A stretch of 43,490 bases of DNA. It comes from Methylocystis sp. GTDB lineage: Bacteria; Pseudomonadota; Alphaproteobacteria; Rhizobiales; Beijerinckiaceae. The notes below the pieces were generated by a model that worked only from the letters and a program-made list of their open reading frames with translations, was not told the origin of the DNA and did not search any database. Positions 1 through 9,284 of this stretch are shown here, in pieces. The position numbers and the translations under genes were made by a program. The stretch spans positions 1 to 43,490 of the forward strand of contig JADCCX010000116.1 in the NCBI GenBank assembly GCA_020252485.1, written 5' to 3'. Each line of letters begins with the position of its first letter. Within the stretch, counting starts at the first letter, position 1.

Positions 1-129
1 CTGCTCCGCCAAACATACGAACGCATGATCAACGCCGGAAAAAGGCCGCTCGTCGCACTCACAGCCATCATGCGAAAACTCGTCGTCATCGCCAACGCAA
101 AGCTCAGGGACATCCCTCATCCCATCTGA
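1..129 (+). CDS. IS110-family transposase, C-terminal end (partial)
   Basis: The frame is open from the first base and encodes about 42 residues ending in TGA. The segment TAIMRKLVVIANAKLRD matches the conserved C-terminal tail of IS110/IS116/IS902 transposases (AL-AIMRKLL-x-NA-x-x-RD). The rest of the element lies left of the window. Homology to the neighbouring MmeI-like gene on the other strand resumes within about 25 bp of this stop, so the right end of the element is very short. That fits IS110-group elements. The family uses a DEDD/RuvC-like N-terminal domain and a C-terminal catalytic serine, neither visible here. Confidence 0.8.
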   Translation: MLRQTYERMINAGKRPLVALTAIMRKLVVIANAKLRDIPHPI

Positions 130-1745
130 GTTGATGACGGCGAGGGAATTGCAGCCGCCTTCACATAGGCTCCCGCCTTAAGAAACCATGCACAGACATA
201 ATCGAGCGACCCGCCACGCTTCGATCCGACAATACGCGCCATCTGCGCGCGCTGCGCCGGGCTCTGATAGCTCTGGCCGATGAACGGCGGATTGCCGAAC
301 ACGAACGAACAATGCGCGGGCGGCAGCACCTCGCCCCAGTCCACTTCAAGCGCATCACCATGGCGGATATTGGGGGAGTTCTTCAGCGGAATGCGGACAT
401 AGGCCTTGCCGAAGGCGGCTGACAATTTGCCGTTCATGATGTGGTCCATCATCCACATCGCCACCTCGGCGATTCGGGCGGGGAACTCCTCCAGTTCGAT
501 GCCGTAGAACTGATCGACATTCACCCGCGTCAACTGTCCGATATCCGTTACGAGCTGGTCGGTTTGGTGCAATTCGCGCAGGACCAGCAGTTCAAGCTCC
601 CGCAATTCCCGATAGGCGATGACGAGGAAATTGCCGCAGCCGCAGGCCGGATCGAAGAACGTGAGGCTGCCCAGCCTGCCGTGAAACTCCTGCAAGGCTT
701 TCGTCCGCCCATTGTCCCGCCGCGCTTTCAGCCTGTCGAATTCCACCTTCAGATCATCCATGAACAGCGGTTCGATGACCTTGAGGATGTTCTTCTCCGA
801 CGTGTAATGCGCGCCTTTCTTGCGGCGCTCGGCCTTGTTCATGACGGACTGGAACAACGAGCCGAAAATGGCGGGCGACACCTTCTCCCAATTGAAGCCG
901 CAGACGTTCAGCAATTTCTCGCGCATGTCGCGGTTGAAGGACGGCGCCCGCAAAGTCTCCTTGAAAAGTTCGCCGTTGACGTAGGGAAAGGCTCTGAGAT
1001 CGGCATCGAGCGCGGTTTCGCGCTCAGGCTCCTGCGTATCCAGTACGGCGAACAGCTTCATCAGGAGCGGCCCCACATCGGTGCCGTCCTCCGCCGTGCG
1101 ATCCTTGATGAATTCCTCGAAGATACCGAGCGGCTGGAAAATGCCCGTATCGTCCGCAAACAGGCAAAACAGCAGGCGCACAAGGAACTGTTCCAGCGCA
1201 TGGCCCTTGTAGCCGGAGTCCTCCAGCGCATCATGCAGCGCGCCCATCATCTCCGAAGCGGCGATGCTGGCCGGGTCCTGATTTCGGAAAATGCGGCGTT
1301 CCTGCCCGACAATGAAGCCGAAGGCCTGTATGTGGTCCGGCAATTCGCTGAGCCGGAAGCGAAGGGGCGTTTCTGCGTCGATATCCAGATCGTACAATTC
1401 GAAGGTCTGGAAATCCGACAGCAGAATGTAGCGCGGAAGCTCGTGGTCCTTCAGTCCGGGAAAGTATTCGAGAGCCTGCTTTTTGGCGGCGCGCAGATCG
1501 CGTCCCGCAGACTTCTGCTCAACCAGCAGCTTGCCTTTCCAGAAGAGGTCCAGAAATCCGCGTTTGCCAGCGGCGAGATTGACGCCGCTTTCGAAGCTCG
1601 CCACGCGCCTGCGCGGCACGCCGAAGAGCGCGAAGAAGTCATTGTAGAAGCTTTGCGTTTCGCCGCGCTCGTAAGCGGCGTCTTTCCATTCATCGGCGAA
1701 GATCGCGGCCCGCGCCTTGATGTCATTCCAGTCAAGCCGCATCAA
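117..1745 (-). pseudogene. MmeI-like type IIL restriction-modification enzyme, 3'-truncated by IS110
   Basis: The 542-residue product matches the N-terminal two thirds of MmeI-type fused endonuclease/methyltransferases, which are normally about 900 residues or more. A PD-(D/E)xK nuclease motif is seen as D66-x9-E76-x-K78, with the same spacing as in MmeI. A helical spacer follows, then methyltransferase motif X (GAHYTSEKN, about 311–319), motif I (DPACGCGNF, 365–373) and motif IV (NPPF, 485–488). Homology stops about 40 residues after NPPF, and the last dozen residues (IPSPSSTQMG) look like non-homologous read-out. The remaining methyltransferase motifs and the target-recognition domain are missing. 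The IS110 transposase end overlaps the 3' tail, so insertion is the likely cause. The fragment probably cannot bind a specific site. The gene sits downstream of tolB, where pal is commonly found. Confidence 0.85.
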
Positions 1746-1817
1746 ATTCTGCTTTCAGCCCCATCGCAGAAGGGAAACTAGCTCATCCCGGCAAAGGCGC
1801 AATGCTCCCCCACCCCC

Positions 1818-3206
1818 TCACTTCACCTCGCTGAGCAGCGGGCTCCAGGCGGGATCGCTGCCGAAGGCCGGCGTGGGCACGGGCACTTCCACGCGGCCCG
1901 TCACATCCACCATGAAGAGCTTCGGCCCGCCCGCCCCGCCGGCGTCGCGGAAGAACATCAGATAGCGGCCGTTGGGGGCCCAGGTCGGCCCCTCGTTGTG
2001 GAAACCCTCGGTCAGGATGCGCTCGCCCGAGCCGTCGGGCTTCATGATCCCGATGGCGAAGGTGCTGCCGGTCTGCCGTGTAAAGGCGATGTAATCGCCC
2101 TTCGGCGACCAGACCGGTGTCGAATAGCGGCCCTGTCCGAAGGAGATGCGCTTGGCGCCGCCGCCGGAGGCCGCCATCGTGTAGAGCTGCTGGCCGCCGC
2201 CGCGGTCGCTTTCGAAGACGATCTGCGCGCCATCGGGCGAATAGGAAGGCGAGGTGTCGATCGAGGGCGAGTTGGTGAGCCGCGTCATCGCATTGGAGCG
2301 CAGGTCCATCGCGTAGAGATTGGCGTTCCCCCCCTGCTGCAGGCTCATGATGATCTTCCAGCCATCGGGCGAGAAGCGCGGGCTGAAGCTCATGCCGGGG
2401 AAATTGCCGACCACTTCGCGCCGGCCGGCCGCCACGTCGAGGATATAGACCTTGGGATCTTCGCCCGCCACGAAGGCCATATAGGCGACCTCCTGCGAGG
2501 AGGGCGAGAAGCGCGGCGTCACCACCAGCTCCTCATTGCCTGAAAGCGCACGGAAATTGCCGCCGTCCTGATCGACGATGGCGAGGCGCTTCTTGCGGTT
2601 GTCTTTCGGCCCGCTCTCGTCGACGAAGACGATGCGCGTATCGAAGAAGCCCTTCTCCCCGGTGATTTTCGCGAACACGCCATCGGACACGATATGCGCC
2701 GCGCGCCGCCAGTTGCCGCCATCGGTGGAGAGCTGCTGGCCGACGAGCTGCTCGCCCGTCGCCACTTCCCAAAGCCGGTATTGCGCCTGGATCTGGTTGC
2801 CGTTGCGCACCATCCGGCAGGTGATGAGCGCCTGGATGCCCGTGGCCTTCCAGGCCGCGAAACTGGGCGCCGCGTCGAAATTGTCGTTCTTCTCCGGAAA
2901 GCGCGATTTCTCGATGGGGCTGAACAGGCCCGAGCGCTTGAGATTGTTGGTGATGACGCCCGATACGCTCTGCTGCGGCGTCTCGCCCACGCAATCGGCC
3001 ACTGCGATCGGCATGGGCTGGAAATTGCCGCCGCGCAGATCGATGAAGAGCTCGGCCCGGGCCGGCCCTGCGAAAAGGGCGGCAGCAAGAAGCAGCAGGC
3101 CGGCTCTCATTCTGCCGCGCCGGCCAGCGGTCGCGCCTTCGGGATGAGAGCCAAACGGCGTGAGCGGTTTCTGGGGCAATTCGCGTGTCATCATGGTCTC
3201 AGTCAT
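1818..3206 (-). CDS. tolB: Tol-Pal system protein TolB
   Basis: Periplasmic component of the Tol-Pal complex, which links the inner membrane to outer-membrane Pal during constriction. An N-terminal domain ([10 protein letters not shown] onward) is followed by repeated WD40-like PD40 blades of the form FSPDGxxIxF (for example [14 protein letters not shown] and [13 protein letters not shown]), as in the TolB six-bladed propeller. The longest ATG frame starts at 3206 and overlaps the tolA stop by 8 bp, consistent with coupling. The Sec signal ([19 protein letters not shown]) begins only at residue 33, so initiation at 3110, or at the ATGs near 3194, is also possible. No pal follows in the window; the next gene is the broken restriction-modification gene. 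Confidence 0.95.
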   Translation of the reverse strand: MTETMMTRELPQKPLTPFGSHPEGATAGRRGRMRAGLLLLAAALFAGPARAELFIDLRGGNFQPMPIAVADCVGETPQQSVSGVITNNLKRSGLFSPIEKSRFPEKNDNFDAAPSFAAWKATGIQALITCRMVRNGNQIQAQYRLWEVATGEQLVGQQLSTDGGNWRRAAHIVSDGVFAKITGEKGFFDTRIVFVDESGPKDNRKKRLAIVDQDGGNFRALSGNEELVVTPRFSPSSQEVAYMAFVAGEDPKVYILDVAAGRREVVGNFPGMSFSPRFSPDGWKIIMSLQQGGNANLYAMDLRSNAMTRLTNSPSIDTSPSYSPDGAQIVFESDRGGGQQLYTMAASGGGAKRISFGQGRYSTPVWSPKGDYIAFTRQTGSTFAIGIMKPDGSGERILTEGFHNEGPTWAPNGRYLMFFRDAGGAGGPKLFMVDVTGRVEVPVPTPAFGSDPAWSPLLSEVK

Positions 3207-4302
3207 CAGGGTTCAGCTGAACGGAAATGACGCGCCAATCGTCATAGGTCGGCGCGAAACGCTGCGGGATGCGGAAGGGAGCGCATTGACGGATAGCCCG
3301 CATGCCGCTCTCGGCCAGCGCCCGGAAATTGGGATCGGCGGAGGTGTTGACCAGCGTGGGCGCGCCGCCCAGCGAGCCATCCGCGTTGAGCGCCACCCGC
3401 ACCTGCGGCAGCACGGGCGGCTTGCCTGAGACGGGGATGCTCCAGCAGAAGCGGATCTGATCGGCGAGCAGGCCGGCAAGCGCTGCGCGATCGGAAGGGT
3501 TCATCTTCTGACCCGTAGCCGCGGGCGCGCCAGCAGCCGGAGTCCGCTGCACCTGCTGGCCGGTGTTCCCGCTGTTGGCGGGAACCTCCCGCGAAGCCAG
3601 CAGGGCGCGGCGCGCCGCCTCGGCCGTCGCCTGATTCCTCGCTTCCTGTTCGGCCTCGCGCTTTTTCCGTTCATCCGCAGCCTTGCGGGCGGCCTCCTGC
3701 GCCTTCTTCGCCTCCTCCGCCTTGCGGCGGTCCTCGGCGGCCCTGGCTTCGGCGATCTTCTTCTGCTCTTCCTGTTTGCGGGCCTCCTCAGCGCGGCGGG
3801 CCTCTTCGGCCTTCTTCTGCTCCTCGCGCTTCCTGGCGGCCTGGCGGATCACCTCCTCGGCATCCTCTTCCTCCCGGGTGGCATCAGAGGGCTTGGGCGG
3901 TTTGGCCACGGCGGCCACCTTCGGCAGTTCGGGCGCCTTGGGCAGCGGCGGCGGCAGGGCGGCCGTCACTTCCTTGCGCTCCTCTTTCGCCGTTGCCTCC
4001 TGCGGCTTGGGGATGGCGTCGGTGTTGATCTGGCGCTTCGCCTCGCCAGGAGCGTTCAGCTCCTTCTTGTCGTCGATGCGGTCAACGCGCGGCGCCGACA
4101 GCGGCTGCTTCGCGGCAGTCTCACCGCGCGTCATCTCGCGCAGCGCGCTGGCGTCGATAACTTCCACCGAAACGGCTTCCGAGACATCCTCGAAGGTCTT
4201 CGGGCTCGCAAAGGTGATGATGCTGGCGGCGAGCACAGCGCCGTGCAGCCCCACCGAGAGGGGCATGCCGGGCTTCCTGATCGCATCCTTCAGCCGGAGC
4301 AC
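3199..4302 (-). CDS. tolA: Cell envelope protein TolA
   Basis: The 367-residue product starts at GTG. One N-terminal membrane segment (about residues 14–33, [18 protein letters not shown]) is followed by a long helical region rich in Ala, Glu, Lys and Arg (about 130–240, with repeated [15 protein letters not shown]-like stretches). A small TonB/TolA-like C-terminal domain (about 270–367, including [12 protein letters not shown]) completes the protein. This is the standard architecture of the TolA rod, which is energised by TolQR and reaches across the periplasm. The start lies 9 bp after the tolR stop and the 3' end overlaps the longest tolB frame, indicating one operon. Confidence 0.95.
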   Translation of the reverse strand: MLRLKDAIRKPGMPLSVGLHGAVLAASIITFASPKTFEDVSEAVSVEVIDASALREMTRGETAAKQPLSAPRVDRIDDKKELNAPGEAKRQINTDAIPKPQEATAKEERKEVTAALPPPLPKAPELPKVAAVAKPPKPSDATREEEDAEEVIRQAARKREEQKKAEEARRAEEARKQEEQKKIAEARAAEDRRKAEEAKKAQEAARKAADERKKREAEQEARNQATAEAARRALLASREVPANSGNTGQQVQRTPAAGAPAATGQKMNPSDRAALAGLLADQIRFCWSIPVSGKPPVLPQVRVALNADGSLGGAPTLVNTSADPNFRALAESGMRAIRQCAPFRIPQRFAPTYDDWRVISVQLNPDD

Positions 4303-4311
4303 CTCAGTTCC

Positions 4312-4761
4312 TCACTTCTTATCCTGCTCGGTCAGCAGCGCCACGCGCTTGTAGCCGGCGGCGGTTATGGCGGTCATCACCTGCGCGACCGTACCGTAAT
4401 CCACCTGCTTGGCGCCGCGCACATAGATGCGCTCATCGAAGCCCTGCTTGGCCAGCGGCTGGATGCGGGCGGCGATCTCGGCCATGGCGATCTGCGTTTC
4501 GCCGAGGAAGATCTGTCCCTTCTCGTTGATAGAGACGGTGATCGGCTTCTGATCGACGTTCAGCTGGCCGGCGCTGGTCTTGGGCAGGTCGAGCGGAACG
4601 CCGGCCGTCATCAGCGGCGCAGTCACCATGAAGATGATCAGCAGCACCAGCATCACATCGATGAATGGCGTCATATTGATGTCGGCCATCGGCGCGGCTT
4701 TCCGCCGCCGGCGCCGTCTCGTGCCGGAAGGCTCGTTGGCTCCGCCTGCTGTCATCGCCAT
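4312..4761 (-). CDS. tolR: TolR, ExbD/TolR-family protein
   Basis: The 149-residue product carries the ExbD/TolR signature: one membrane helix starting with INMTPFIDVMLVLLIIFMVTA (about residues 28–48), with the conserved Asp in FIDVMLVLL that takes part in proton-driven energy coupling with TolQ. A periplasmic domain ends with the typical VMTAITAAGYKRVALLTEQ segment. The N terminus is basic (RRRRRKAA) and cytoplasmic. It lies between tolQ (39 bp upstream) and tolA (9 bp downstream), as in other tol operons. Confidence 0.95.
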   Translation of the reverse strand: MAMTAGGANEPSGTRRRRRRKAAPMADINMTPFIDVMLVLLIIFMVTAPLMTAGVPLDLPKTSAGQLNVDQKPITVSINEKGQIFLGETQIAMAEIAARIQPLAKQGFDERIYVRGAKQVDYGTVAQVMTAITAAGYKRVALLTEQDKK

Positions 4762-4800
4762 GGCGTCAGGTCCCCCGTCCGGAACATGGGGCGAGAGGCG

Positions 4801-5499
4801 TCATGCCGCCACCCGTTCGTCGATCTGGCGCGAGAGGATCGCCGAGAACTCGTCGGCGAAGCCTTCGAGCCGCGCTTGCGCCTTCACCGCCTGCTTCTGG
4901 TAGACATTATAGGCGATGACGGCGGGGATGGCCGCCGCAAGGCCGATGGCGGTTGCGAACAGCGCCTCGGCGATGCCCGGCGCCACCACGGCGAGGGAGG
5001 TGTTCTTCGATGCCGCGATCGATGTGAACGACGTCATGATGCCCCAGACCGTGCCGAAAAGGCCGATGAAGGGGGCCGCGGAACCAACCGTCGCCAGCAC
5101 CAGCAGGTTGGATTCGTAGCGCTCCGCCTCGCGCTGAATCGTCACGTCCAGCACCTTGTCGATGCGCGAGTTCAGTGAGGCGAAGCCGCGGCCCGAGCCT
5201 TCGAAAGCGCGCTTCCATTCCCGCATGGCGGCCACGAAGACCGCAGCCATGCCGCTGGACGCCCGGTTTTCGAGGTTGCGGTAGAGTTCCTCCAGGCTTT
5301 GGCCGGACCAGAAGGTCTCCTCGAAGCTGTCCATCTGGCCGTTCAGCTTCCGGAACAGCAGCCATTTGTTGATGATGATGCTCCAGGTCCAGACCGAAGC
5401 GGCGATCAGCCCCAGCATCACCAGCTTGACGACGATATGCGCCTGCCAGAACAGGCCCCAGAGGGAAAGGTCGTGGACGGTTTCCGCACCTGGCATCAT
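4801..5499 (-). CDS. tolQ: TolQ, MotA/TolQ/ExbB proton channel protein
   Basis: Inner-membrane proton channel of the Tol-Pal motor. The N-terminal helix is around [27 protein letters not shown], and the hallmark MotA/TolQ/ExbB block is in the second half ([23 protein letters not shown], then [26 protein letters not shown]). The open frame extends to 5553, but the 18 extra residues are not family-like. The ATG pair at 5499/5496 is preceded by GGAG and gives the usual start and a length of about 232 residues. It is the second gene of the ybgC-tolQRAB unit. Confidence 0.95.
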   Translation of the reverse strand: MMPGAETVHDLSLWGLFWQAHIVVKLVMLGLIAASVWTWSIIINKWLLFRKLNGQMDSFEETFWSGQSLEELYRNLENRASSGMAAVFVAAMREWKRAFEGSGRGFASLNSRIDKVLDVTIQREAERYESNLLVLATVGSAAPFIGLFGTVWGIMTSFTSIAASKNTSLAVVAPGIAEALFATAIGLAAAIPAVIAYNVYQKQAVKAQARLEGFADEFSAILSRQIDERVAA

Positions 5500-5703
5500 G
5501 AACTCCGATCCTGCCGCGCCATGCGCGCGCAATCCGCACGCTTTCAGCGCCAAATTCGTTCAAACTTGGGCTTGCACGCCCAAAACCGGCGATCCTCGCG
5601 GATTCCCGGTTCTTCGATCCAGTTAAGCAGGAATCAACGTTAACAGCGGGTTAGCAAAGGCGGCGAAGGGCGCATGACTGCTCTGCCGGCCGCGCCGGGG
5701 GAG

Positions 5704-6099
5704 TCAGCCGCCAAGCTTCTCCCGCAGGGGATCGGGGATGCGCCGCGCCCTGCCGCCGCCCACGCAGACAACCTTCACCTCCGCCTCGACCAGCGGCTCG
5801 TCGCCCCGCAGCACCCGCTGGCTGACTTTCATCGACGCACCTTTCATCTCGACGGGAATGGTCTCGACCGTCAGAAGGTCGTCCATCACCGCTGGCTTCA
5901 GAAACTCGATCCGCATGGCGCGGACGGCAAAGGCCAGCGCGACATCGCCATCGAAGAGCGCACGCTGATCAATGCCAAGATCGCGGATCAGCTCCGTCCG
6001 CCCGCGCTCCATGAAGCGAAGGTAAGAGGCGTGATAGACGACGCCGGAGAAATCGGTGTCCTCATAGTAGACGCGGATGGCGATACGGTGCGGCTGCAT
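5704..6099 (-). CDS. ybgC: Tol-Pal-associated acyl-CoA thioesterase YbgC
   Basis: The 131-residue hot-dog fold thioesterase of the 4HBT family carries the YbgC signature: RVYYEDTDFSGVVYHASYL near the N terminus, with the catalytic Asp of the YEDTD motif, then RFMERGRTE. The family hydrolyses short-chain or malonyl acyl-CoAs in vitro and is the usual first gene of tol-pal operons. About 200 bp separate its stop from the tolQ start, so tolQ may also have its own promoter. Confidence 0.92.
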   Translation of the reverse strand: MQPHRIAIRVYYEDTDFSGVVYHASYLRFMERGRTELIRDLGIDQRALFDGDVALAFAVRAMRIEFLKPAVMDDLLTVETIPVEMKGASMKVSQRVLRGDEPLVEAEVKVVCVGGGRARRIPDPLREKLGG

Positions 6100-6191
6100 G
6101 CGCCAAGCGTTTAGCCTGCGGAACGGCGTTCGTGTAGATGATAAACACCAATTGCTTATTGCCGCCGCCGCAAGGCGCGCAAGGAGATCGC

Positions 6192-6233
6192 CATGTCAGC
6201 CCTTACATTGTGGCGCTCGATCGATTTTCGCTG
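6192..6233 (+). other. Candidate 13-codon leader ORF with strong Shine-Dalgarno
   Basis: AAGGAG sits five to six bases before an ATG that opens MSALTLWRSIDFR followed by TGA. It lies 59 bp upstream of the methyltransferase start on the same strand. The ribosome-binding site is better than that of most genes here. No family is recognised and no attenuator-like hairpin with a T-tract follows, so it may be a leader peptide, the remnant of a lost gene start, or chance. Confidence 0.3.
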
Positions 6234-6292
6234 ATCGGCGCTGGCGCATGGCTCGTGTTTCAGGGCAGATAGGCCGACCAAGGATTGACGCC

Positions 6293-7066
6293 GTGACCGA
6301 TCCCGCCTCCCTTTCGCTCCTCTCCGGCAATGCTGCCGCGGATGCCTATCTCCAGAACGGCTATCTATCCGTCGTCGGCATGTCCTCGCGCTTCGCCGCC
6401 GCCATCGCCGCGCGTCTCATGGGCATCCAGAGCGAACTCGGTGTCAGGGGCCAGGCAGCGGAGATCGGCGCCTTTGAAGGCCGGTTCTTCATCGTCATGG
6501 CCCACATGCTGCAAGGGAACGAGAAGGCGATCGGCATCGATCTCTTCGACTGGCCGAACCCTGAAGTCATCGACCGCTTCCATGCCAATTGCCGCAAGCA
6601 TGGCGTGCCGGAAGCGCGCCGCGTGACGCTGAAGGCCGACAGCCGGGAGATGAGGCCGGAGGATTTGCTGAAGGCCGCCGCTGGCCACCGCATCCGCCTC
6701 TTCCATATCGACGGCGAGCACAGCCGGGCGGCCCTGACACGCGATCTGACGCTCGCCACGGCCGTGCTCGCCGAGGGCGGACTTATCATCCTTGATGACA
6801 TGCTGCATCCGGGCTATCCCACGCTGATGGTGGCCGTACAGGCCTATCTGGAACAACACCCGGAGATGGTCGTTCTGGCAATCATCGACCGCGAGAGCAT
6901 CACCGCAGCCACCAAGTTCGTGCTTTGCCAGAAGCGCTGGTTCAAACGCTACGAAGAGCTGATGCTCACAGCCTTCAAGGACCAGATCTGGCCGCTGGGA
7001 GCCGATTTCGAGCCGCACTGGTGCCTGGTGCTGTCGCTGGACACGAAGCTGGCGGAGATTGTGTAG
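6293..7066 (+). CDS. Class I SAM-dependent methyltransferase (Methyltransf_24-like)
   Basis: The 257-residue product begins at GTG 6293, preceded by AAGGA with 8-bp spacing; the open frame runs upstream to 6077 and overlaps ybgC, which is unlikely to be translated. The glycine motif I is AEIGAFEGRFFIVMAH, an acidic residue follows at the end of strand 2 (AIGIDLFDWPN), then LFHIDGEHSR and GGLIILDDMLHPGYP, typical of the Methyltransf_24 branch. The substrate is unknown; members of this group act on sugars, small molecules or glycans. No glycan or natural-product genes lie nearby to suggest one. Confidence 0.8.
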   Translation: MTDPASLSLLSGNAAADAYLQNGYLSVVGMSSRFAAAIAARLMGIQSELGVRGQAAEIGAFEGRFFIVMAHMLQGNEKAIGIDLFDWPNPEVIDRFHANCRKHGVPEARRVTLKADSREMRPEDLLKAAAGHRIRLFHIDGEHSRAALTRDLTLATAVLAEGGLIILDDMLHPGYPTLMVAVQAYLEQHPEMVVLAIIDRESITAATKFVLCQKRWFKRYEELMLTAFKDQIWPLGADFEPHWCLVLSLDTKLAEIV

Positions 7067-7233
7067 GGACGATCACTCATTCCGCGATATGCATTAAATC
7101 CGTCCTTAAAGGCAAAGACACCGTCATGTTGTCATTGCCGGAAGCTAAGAAGGCACTTGAAAACGCGAAAATCACATGCGATAAGAGCTGAATTCCGTCA
7201 TGGCCTGCTAAATTATTGGGCGTGGCGGCATAA

Positions 7234-7255
7234 AAGGGCTCCTGCGGGAGCCCTT
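7234..7255 (+). terminator. Hairpin between methyltransferase and NYN gene
   Basis: A perfect 9-bp stem (AAGGGCTCC/GGAGCCCTT) with a TGCG loop ends 19 bp before the NYN-domain start. The following bases (GCTATTT) are only a weak U-tract, so it may be a weak terminator for the methyltransferase transcript or a structure in the 5' leader of the next gene. Confidence 0.5.
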
Positions 7256-7274
7256 GCTATTTGCAGGATAGGGA

Positions 7275-8135
7275 ATGGACCGGGTCGCTGTTTTCGTCGA
7301 TGCAGGATACCTCTTTGCGCAAGGAAGTGTGGCCCTTACCGGAAGTCAAAAGCCTCGCGCCAGCACAATTCTGGATGCACCTGCTGCAATCGACGCGCTG
7401 AAAGCTTTTTCCATCGAGAAGGCCCGACACGCACGGCTTTTGCGCATATACTGGTATGATGGGGCGCTGGGCGGTAGCCGCCCCACTGCTGATCAGGCCC
7501 TTCTTGCCCATCTCGACGACGTTAAGCTGCGCCTGGGGTTCATCAATAGCGCCGGACAGCAAAAAGGTGTCGACCCACTGATCGTCACCGACTTGATTGA
7601 GATTGCGCGCCAGAAATCAATCTGTGACGCCGTCCTTCTTTCTGGCGACGAGGATGTCAGGGTGGGCGTGCAGATTGCGCAAAACTACGGTGTCAGGGTT
7701 CATTTGCTCGGCATCAAGCCAATCAGGGGCTCACAATCATCTCAACTCCTGCAGGAAGCTGACACAACATCCGAATGGGATGCCGAAACAGTCGGCCGCT
7801 TTCTCTCCATCAGAGCCGGACGAACAGATTTGCCTATCGCTCAAGCTGCGACCTTGCCAATGGGCGAACGGGAATCGGTTGCGGCAGGCAAGGATCAGTC
7901 GGCTGAGAATTTGCTTCTCCAAACAGTGGCGGAGCTTGTCCGATCATTGGAGAGAACTGATCTGGACGGCATTGCCGCTTACTGGGAAACGAACCGCGGC
8001 GTTCCCTCCGAATTCGACAGAAAGCTTCTGCGAAGCGGGCGTCAAGCTCTTGGGCGCGACTTGATCCGAGATGAAATCAAAGCTGTCCGCAGCGCTTTCC
8101 AGTCAGATGCGAAAGCAAGACTGGCCAGCCGGTAA
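7275..8135 (+). CDS. NYN-domain (PIN-like) putative ribonuclease
   Basis: The 286-residue product opens with MDRVAVFVDAGYLF, the first NYN/LabA-like acidic motif (Asp9). KGVDPLIVTDLIEIA follows around residue 97, then VLLSGDEDVRVGVQIAQNYGVRVHLLGI around 120–147, giving the set of acidic residues expected of a metal-dependent RNase active site. The C-terminal 120 residues are not recognised and may be a partner or RNA-binding region. The start is preceded by AGGATAGGGA. It stands between a hairpin and trpS with no obvious operon partner. Codon use is less GC-biased than its neighbours, suggesting acquisition. Known NYN proteins act in RNA turnover, and some in defence; neither role is shown here. 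Confidence 0.8.
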   Translation: MDRVAVFVDAGYLFAQGSVALTGSQKPRASTILDAPAAIDALKAFSIEKARHARLLRIYWYDGALGGSRPTADQALLAHLDDVKLRLGFINSAGQQKGVDPLIVTDLIEIARQKSICDAVLLSGDEDVRVGVQIAQNYGVRVHLLGIKPIRGSQSSQLLQEADTTSEWDAETVGRFLSIRAGRTDLPIAQAATLPMGERESVAAGKDQSAENLLLQTVAELVRSLERTDLDGIAAYWETNRGVPSEFDRKLLRSGRQALGRDLIRDEIKAVRSAFQSDAKARLASR

Positions 8136-8220
8136 TCTCAATGGATGAATTTTCGGCTATTTGAAACATCCTGACCCCTTTGCCATAACGCACCTCCCCT
8201 TCAACGGAGCCACCTCCACC

Positions 8221-9273
8221 ATGGCGACCTTCAAGCCCCTCGTCTTCTCCGGCATGCAGCCCACCCACACGCTGCACATCGGCAATTATCTCGGCGCGCT
8301 GACCCGCTGGGTTGATATGCAGAAGACGCATGATTGCATCTATTGCGTCGTCGACATGCACGCGATCACGCAGGGGCTCGACGTCTGGGGCGGGCCGAAG
8401 GTGCTGGCGAAATCAATCCGCGAGGTGACGGCCGCCTATATCGCCGCGGGCGTGGACCCGAAGCGCTCGATCATCTTCAACCAGAGCCAGGTGGCGGAGC
8501 ATGCCGAGCTGGCCTGGGTGTTCAATTGCGTCTCGCGGCTGGGCTGGCTGAACCGCATGACGCAGTTCAAGGAAAAGGCGGGCAAGGACCGGGAGGCCGC
8601 TTCCGTCGGCCTCTATTCCTATCCCAACCTGATGGCGGCGGATATTCTGGTCTACCGCGCGACCGCCGTTCCCGTGGGCGAAGACCAGAAGCAGCATCTG
8701 GAGCTGACCCGCGATATAGCGCAGAAGTTCAACAATGATTTCGCCGAAAGCATCGCCGAACATGGCTTCGGCGACGCCTTCTTCCCCTTGCCCGACCCGC
8801 TGACGCAAGGTCCCGCACCGCGCGTGATGAGCTTGCGGGACGGCGCCAAGAAGATGTCGAAATCCGACCCTTCTGACCTCTCCCGCATCAATCTGACCGA
8901 CGATGCGGATATGATCGCCGCCAAGATCCGCAAGGCGAAGACCGATCCGGAGCCGCTGCCGAGCGAAGCGAAGGGTCTCGCCGGCCGTCCGGAGGCCGAA
9001 AACCTGGTGACAATCTATGCGGCGCTGGCCGATGAGACGACGGAGGCCGTGCTGGCCGAGTTCGGCGGCGGGCCCTTCTCGCGCTTCAAGCAGGCGCTGG
9101 GAGATGTGGCGGTGGCCCGGCTCGCCCCCATCGCCGGCGAGATGCGCCGCCTGCTGGCGGACCCCGGCCATGTCGATGCCGTGCTTGCCGAAGGAGCCGC
9201 TCGCGCCCGCGCCATCGCTCGGCCCAACATGGACGCGGTCAAGGATATTGTGGGCTTCATCCGCAGCGCATAA
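8221..9273 (+). CDS. trpS: Tryptophanyl-tRNA synthetase
   Basis: Charges tRNA-Trp with tryptophan using ATP. This is a class I synthetase of 350 residues with the HIGH-type motif HIGNYLG near residue 19 and the KMSKS loop in [14 protein letters not shown]. The start is placed at the ATG opening [19 protein letters not shown]; the frame extends upstream to 8161, but those 20 residues are outside the family. The Rossmann core and the C-terminal helical region ([19 protein letters not shown]) are intact. The universal-stress gene follows after 11 bp and is probably co-transcribed. Confidence 0.96.
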   Translation: MATFKPLVFSGMQPTHTLHIGNYLGALTRWVDMQKTHDCIYCVVDMHAITQGLDVWGGPKVLAKSIREVTAAYIAAGVDPKRSIIFNQSQVAEHAELAWVFNCVSRLGWLNRMTQFKEKAGKDREAASVGLYSYPNLMAADILVYRATAVPVGEDQKQHLELTRDIAQKFNNDFAESIAEHGFGDAFFPLPDPLTQGPAPRVMSLRDGAKKMSKSDPSDLSRINLTDDADMIAAKIRKAKTDPEPLPSEAKGLAGRPEAENLVTIYAALADETTEAVLAEFGGGPFSRFKQALGDVAVARLAPIAGEMRRLLADPGHVDAVLAEGAARARAIARPNMDAVKDIVGFIRSA

Positions 9274-9284
9274 GCTGGCATCCG

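Noticed and set aside
441-1781. 446-codon plus-strand frame across the MmeI-like gene
   Set aside because: Composition and lack of any motif show it is a shadow of the minus-strand gene, whose nuclease and methyltransferase motifs are clear.
7128-7193. 21-codon ORF (MLSLPEAKKALENAKITCDKS)
   Set aside because: No ribosome-binding site and no recognisable family; could be chance.
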